Below, piece after piece: positions 62,322 through 64,000 of a stretch of DNA of 64,000 nt; positions within the stretch are counted from its first letter, which is position 1, and every line of letters starts with the position of its first letter. The notes beneath the pieces were generated by a model, which saw only the letters and a list, made by a program, of their open reading frames with translations, was not told the origin of the DNA and did not search any database. This stretch comes from Planctomycetaceae bacterium (GTDB lineage: Bacteria; Planctomycetota; Planctomycetia; Planctomycetales; Planctomycetaceae): NCBI GenBank assembly GCA_024742875.1, contig JANSXP010000001.1, forward strand, positions 186,001-250,000, read 5' to 3'. Both the position numbers and the translations under genes were made by a program.

Positions 62322-62699
62322 ATGTTGAAGCGAATTGTTCTGGCTCTCGTGCCAATGGCCATGCTGTCCACTGTTGTCAAAGCGGACGACGATCTGACGA
62401 TTGACGTGAACACGATTGCTGACGCGGAAGTGGAAATTGTGGAAGCCGATCTGGACATCGATGTGGACGCCCTGTCGGCGGATGCCGGTGAGGACGCAGA
62501 AACGGATGCCGTGGAAGCGTGTTTCCGCCGCTTTGGTTATCGCCATCGCGGCTGGGGGGGCTATCGCTGGGGTGGCTGGGGTGGCTGCTACAACACCTGC
62601 TACAGCTACTGTCGACCGCTGTACAGCTACAGCTACTGTCGTCCTGTTTATCACACGATCTGCCGCCCGGTTTACTCCTACTACTGGGGCTGCCACTAA
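62322..62699 (+). CDS. Cys/Tyr-rich exported miniprotein
   Basis: 125 residues. MLKRIVLALVPMAMLSTVVKADDD is a signal peptide. Residues 25-65 are strongly acidic with an alternating Asp/Val pattern (DLDIDVDALSADAG). The C-terminal 60 residues are basic and aromatic: RHRGWGGYRWGGWGGC, then repeats of C-R-P-x-Y (CRPLYSYSYCRPVYHTICRP) with seven cysteines overall. The acidic part may be a propeptide or a charge partner for the basic part. GGAG lies 7 nt before the ATG and a good terminator follows, so it is a well-delimited single gene. No named family; similar Gly/Tyr/Cys-rich exported proteins occur in planctomycetes. A wall-associated or cross-linked structural role is possible. Confidence 0.85.
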   Translation: MLKRIVLALVPMAMLSTVVKADDDLTIDVNTIADAEVEIVEADLDIDVDALSADAGEDAETDAVEACFRRFGYRHRGWGGYRWGGWGGCYNTCYSYCRPLYSYSYCRPVYHTICRPVYSYYWGCH

Positions 62700-62731
62700 T
62701 CAGTGAGCCCACCACGGGACCCACTGACCCA

Positions 62732-62769
62732 AGCCCGACCGTTGCCTGGCAGCGTCGGGCTTTTTCTTT
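62732..62769 (+). terminator. Rho-independent terminator after the Cys/Tyr-rich gene
   Basis: AGCCCGAC (62732-62739) pairs with GTCGGGCT (62754-62761), loop of 14 nt, followed by TTTTCTTT. It cleanly separates this gene from the CARDB-like protein gene. Confidence 0.85.
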
Positions 62770-62839
62770 ACCCGCAGGTCAAAACATTTCGCTGACTTCT
62801 GCGGACCCGCCACATCATTCTGATCCGAAAGGACCCATC

Positions 62840-63706
62840 ATGTTTACCAATCAACCCGTTCTGGCCCTCCTCGCGTGGGGGTCGCTCATCATGGCTGGAG
62901 TTTCGGCCAGCGCGCAGGTCGTCGGTCCCGCCGGACCGGTGGCGACTCCCGGTGTTCCGCAGGTGCGACAGTTTCTGCAGCAGCAGCCGCTGTCGGATGT
63001 CCGCGCCAGTCAGCTTCTGGGCATTCCACTGTCAAACTGTCAACACGTGATCGAACTGATGATGCACAATCGAGTGCGAGGCCGCCTGGGCGTCAATGGC
63101 ACCGAGCAACTGCATCTGCCACATCTGAGCGTGGGGCTGCAGCCTGGAGATCTGCAGCTAACCGACGTGCATCTGGTATGTGACGGCGATCATCTGAAAG
63201 GTCCCATTTTTCAACTGGGGCTCAAGAACTGCAGCAACGTTCCCATCGGTAACTTTCATGTGTCTGTGGTGGGTGTGCTGTGCCAGATTCAGCCGCATTC
63301 GCCGTCGGCCACCATCTGCATTCCTCGCATGGAGGCCGGTGAACACACGCAGATTCAGGTTCAGCTGCCCGTCACCTGCATGGCGATGGGCCCGCTGCAG
63401 CAACGAGTGGCGTTTGATACGCTGGTCGTGGCGGTGGACAGTTTCGACGTCCTGCTGGAGTGCGACGAACTGAACAACGTGCAGATTCTGCGTCGCGGTG
63501 AAATTCCACTACTGGCTCCTGTGGTGGAGCAGACGGCTGTTGCACCAGCTGCGCCAGCACCCCAGGCCACACCCGTGGCCCCCGCACCGCCGGCCCCGGT
63601 CCCCGCGCCGGAGCGAAAGTCTCCGCTGGACGACATTGACCTCGATCAGCTGGACCTGGGCAGTGGTGATGGACAGCAGGCCCGCAGTCTGCGGTTTCCC
63701 GGCTGA
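62840..63706 (+). CDS. Exported CARDB-like domain protein
   Basis: 288 residues. MFTNQPVLALLAWGSLIMAGVSASAQ is a signal peptide. A central Ig-like domain (about 100-220) has the CARDB pattern: LQLTDVHLVCDGDHLKGPIFQLGLKN, CSNVPIGNFHVSVVG, then QIQVQLPV and FDVLLECDELNNVQIL. It is followed by a Pro/Ala-rich spacer (APAAPAPQATPVAPAPPAP) and an acidic tail (DDIDLDQLDLG). CARDB domains mediate adhesion or binding outside the cell. Start is ATG at 62840 with AAAGGA 7 nt upstream; the open frame further upstream overlaps the preceding gene and terminator and is not coding. It has five to six cysteines in the Ig domain, possibly disulphide-bonded. Confidence 0.85.
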   Translation: MFTNQPVLALLAWGSLIMAGVSASAQVVGPAGPVATPGVPQVRQFLQQQPLSDVRASQLLGIPLSNCQHVIELMMHNRVRGRLGVNGTEQLHLPHLSVGLQPGDLQLTDVHLVCDGDHLKGPIFQLGLKNCSNVPIGNFHVSVVGVLCQIQPHSPSATICIPRMEAGEHTQIQVQLPVTCMAMGPLQQRVAFDTLVVAVDSFDVLLECDELNNVQILRRGEIPLLAPVVEQTAVAPAAPAPQATPVAPAPPAPVPAPERKSPLDDIDLDQLDLGSGDGQQARSLRFPG

Positions 63707-63738
63707 GGCGAACACCTGCTGTCGGCAGCGGCTGCTGG

Positions 63739-63805
63739 AAAGACCTTCCCGATTTCTCCGTCAGGCCCTCGGGCCTGTGCGAAGGAATTGGCGAAGGTCT
63801 TTTGC
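63739..63805 (+). terminator. Branched hairpin, probable terminator of the CARDB-like gene
   Basis: AAAGACCTTC (63739-63748) pairs perfectly with GAAGGTCTTT (63793-63802), enclosing a second hairpin, CAGGCCC-TC-GGGCCTG. A short T run ends it. Terminator is the simplest reading; the two-level fold could also be a small structured RNA. Confidence 0.55.
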
Positions 63806-63865
63806 CGTTTGCACGGGCCGCGTTAGACTCCCCTTCTGTTAGAACTCAATGGACCGGAGTGCCGG

Positions 63866-64000
63866 GTGACCGAATCCAATGCCAGCCTGATCGAAAAGAT
63901 GGTCCGCCGGGTGCCCCGCGGACGAGTGGCCACCTATGGCCAGATCGCCGCCCTGATTGGCGCCCCACGAAACTCCCGTCAGGTGGGCAGTGTCCTGCGG
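63866..64000 (+). CDS. MGMT family protein, 5' part only
   Basis: The first 45 codons of a gene running off the window. From GTG at 63866 (GGAG about 8 nt upstream) it reads LIEKMVRRVPRGRVATYGQI and then ALIGAPRNSRQVGSVLR, the N-terminal end of the DNA-binding domain of the O6-alkylguanine alkyltransferase/alkyltransferase-like family (VPxGxVxTYGxIA, then GxPxxxRxVGxxL). The PCHR or PWHR active-site loop, which would tell repair methyltransferase from alkyltransferase-like protein, lies beyond the edge. In either case a role in recognising alkylated DNA is likely; a double UvrA lies at the other end of this window. Confidence 0.88.
   Translation, partial: MTESNASLIEKMVRRVPRGRVATYGQIAALIGAPRNSRQVGSVLR

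Overview
The window looks like a chromosomal segment of a planctomycete (class Planctomycetia). The evidence is the gene content: a tandem-fused UvrA of the kind seen in the PVC superphylum, a DUF1559 pseudopilin, a DUF1501 protein, two CRTAC1/UnbV-type FG-GAP proteins, a YdjY-type secreted protein, a formylglycine sulfatase, a TIGR03643/DUF2805 small protein and a FecR-VIT giant. The DNA is GC-rich. GTG or TTG starts fit best for about ten genes. I saw no tRNA, rRNA, CRISPR array or insertion sequence.

Layout. Bases 1-7000: end-truncated double UvrA (-), a small secreted protein, a fatty-acid desaturase-like membrane enzyme and ribokinase. Bases 7090-7450: an intergenic repeat array with a roughly 120-nt period, wedged between the convergent stops of ribokinase and pyruvate carboxylase. 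Bases 7452-16600: pyruvate carboxylase, a decayed family 2 glycosyltransferase, a DUF1501 protein, a tRNase Z-like hydrolase, a second array of the same repeat family and an aldehyde dehydrogenase. Bases 16800-19700: TIGR03643 protein, then a tightly overlapping minus-strand operon (YdjY-like secreted protein, YkgJ cysteine cluster, di-heme peroxidase). Bases 19800-31000: SDR, epimerase, SMP-30 lactonase, ClC-CBS channel, PQQ-type propeller, sulfatase, methyltransferase and a polytopic membrane protein.

Bases 31100-47650: DUF1559 pseudopilin, small lipoprotein, two tandem TPR/FG-GAP/UnbV proteins and a fused MFS-spermidine synthase. Then come a small exported protein whose frame continues past an in-frame UGA, a 1308-residue membrane-anchored orphan and a PilT-type ATPase. 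This block looks like a cell-surface and envelope module.

Bases 47700-64000: a gluzincin metallopeptidase, a TVP38-type membrane protein, a SASA-domain esterase, an ECF sigma factor followed by a 2038-residue FecR-VIT-TPR protein, an OmpR/PhoB-type response regulator with its histidine kinase, a vWA protein, a Cys/Tyr-rich exported miniprotein, a CARDB-like exported protein and the start of an MGMT-family gene. Five direct 11-mers resembling a Pho box lie between the vWA gene and the Cys/Tyr-rich gene, next to the two-component system, and suggest local control.

The items most worth a second look are the in-frame UGA (UxxC context, 40 further codons, a downstream GGUC-loop hairpin) at 42263, the 11-mer operator at 62087-62141, the two-site repeat family, and the YdjY-YkgJ-peroxidase operon. 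All functional calls rest on motif recognition by eye; no database search was run.
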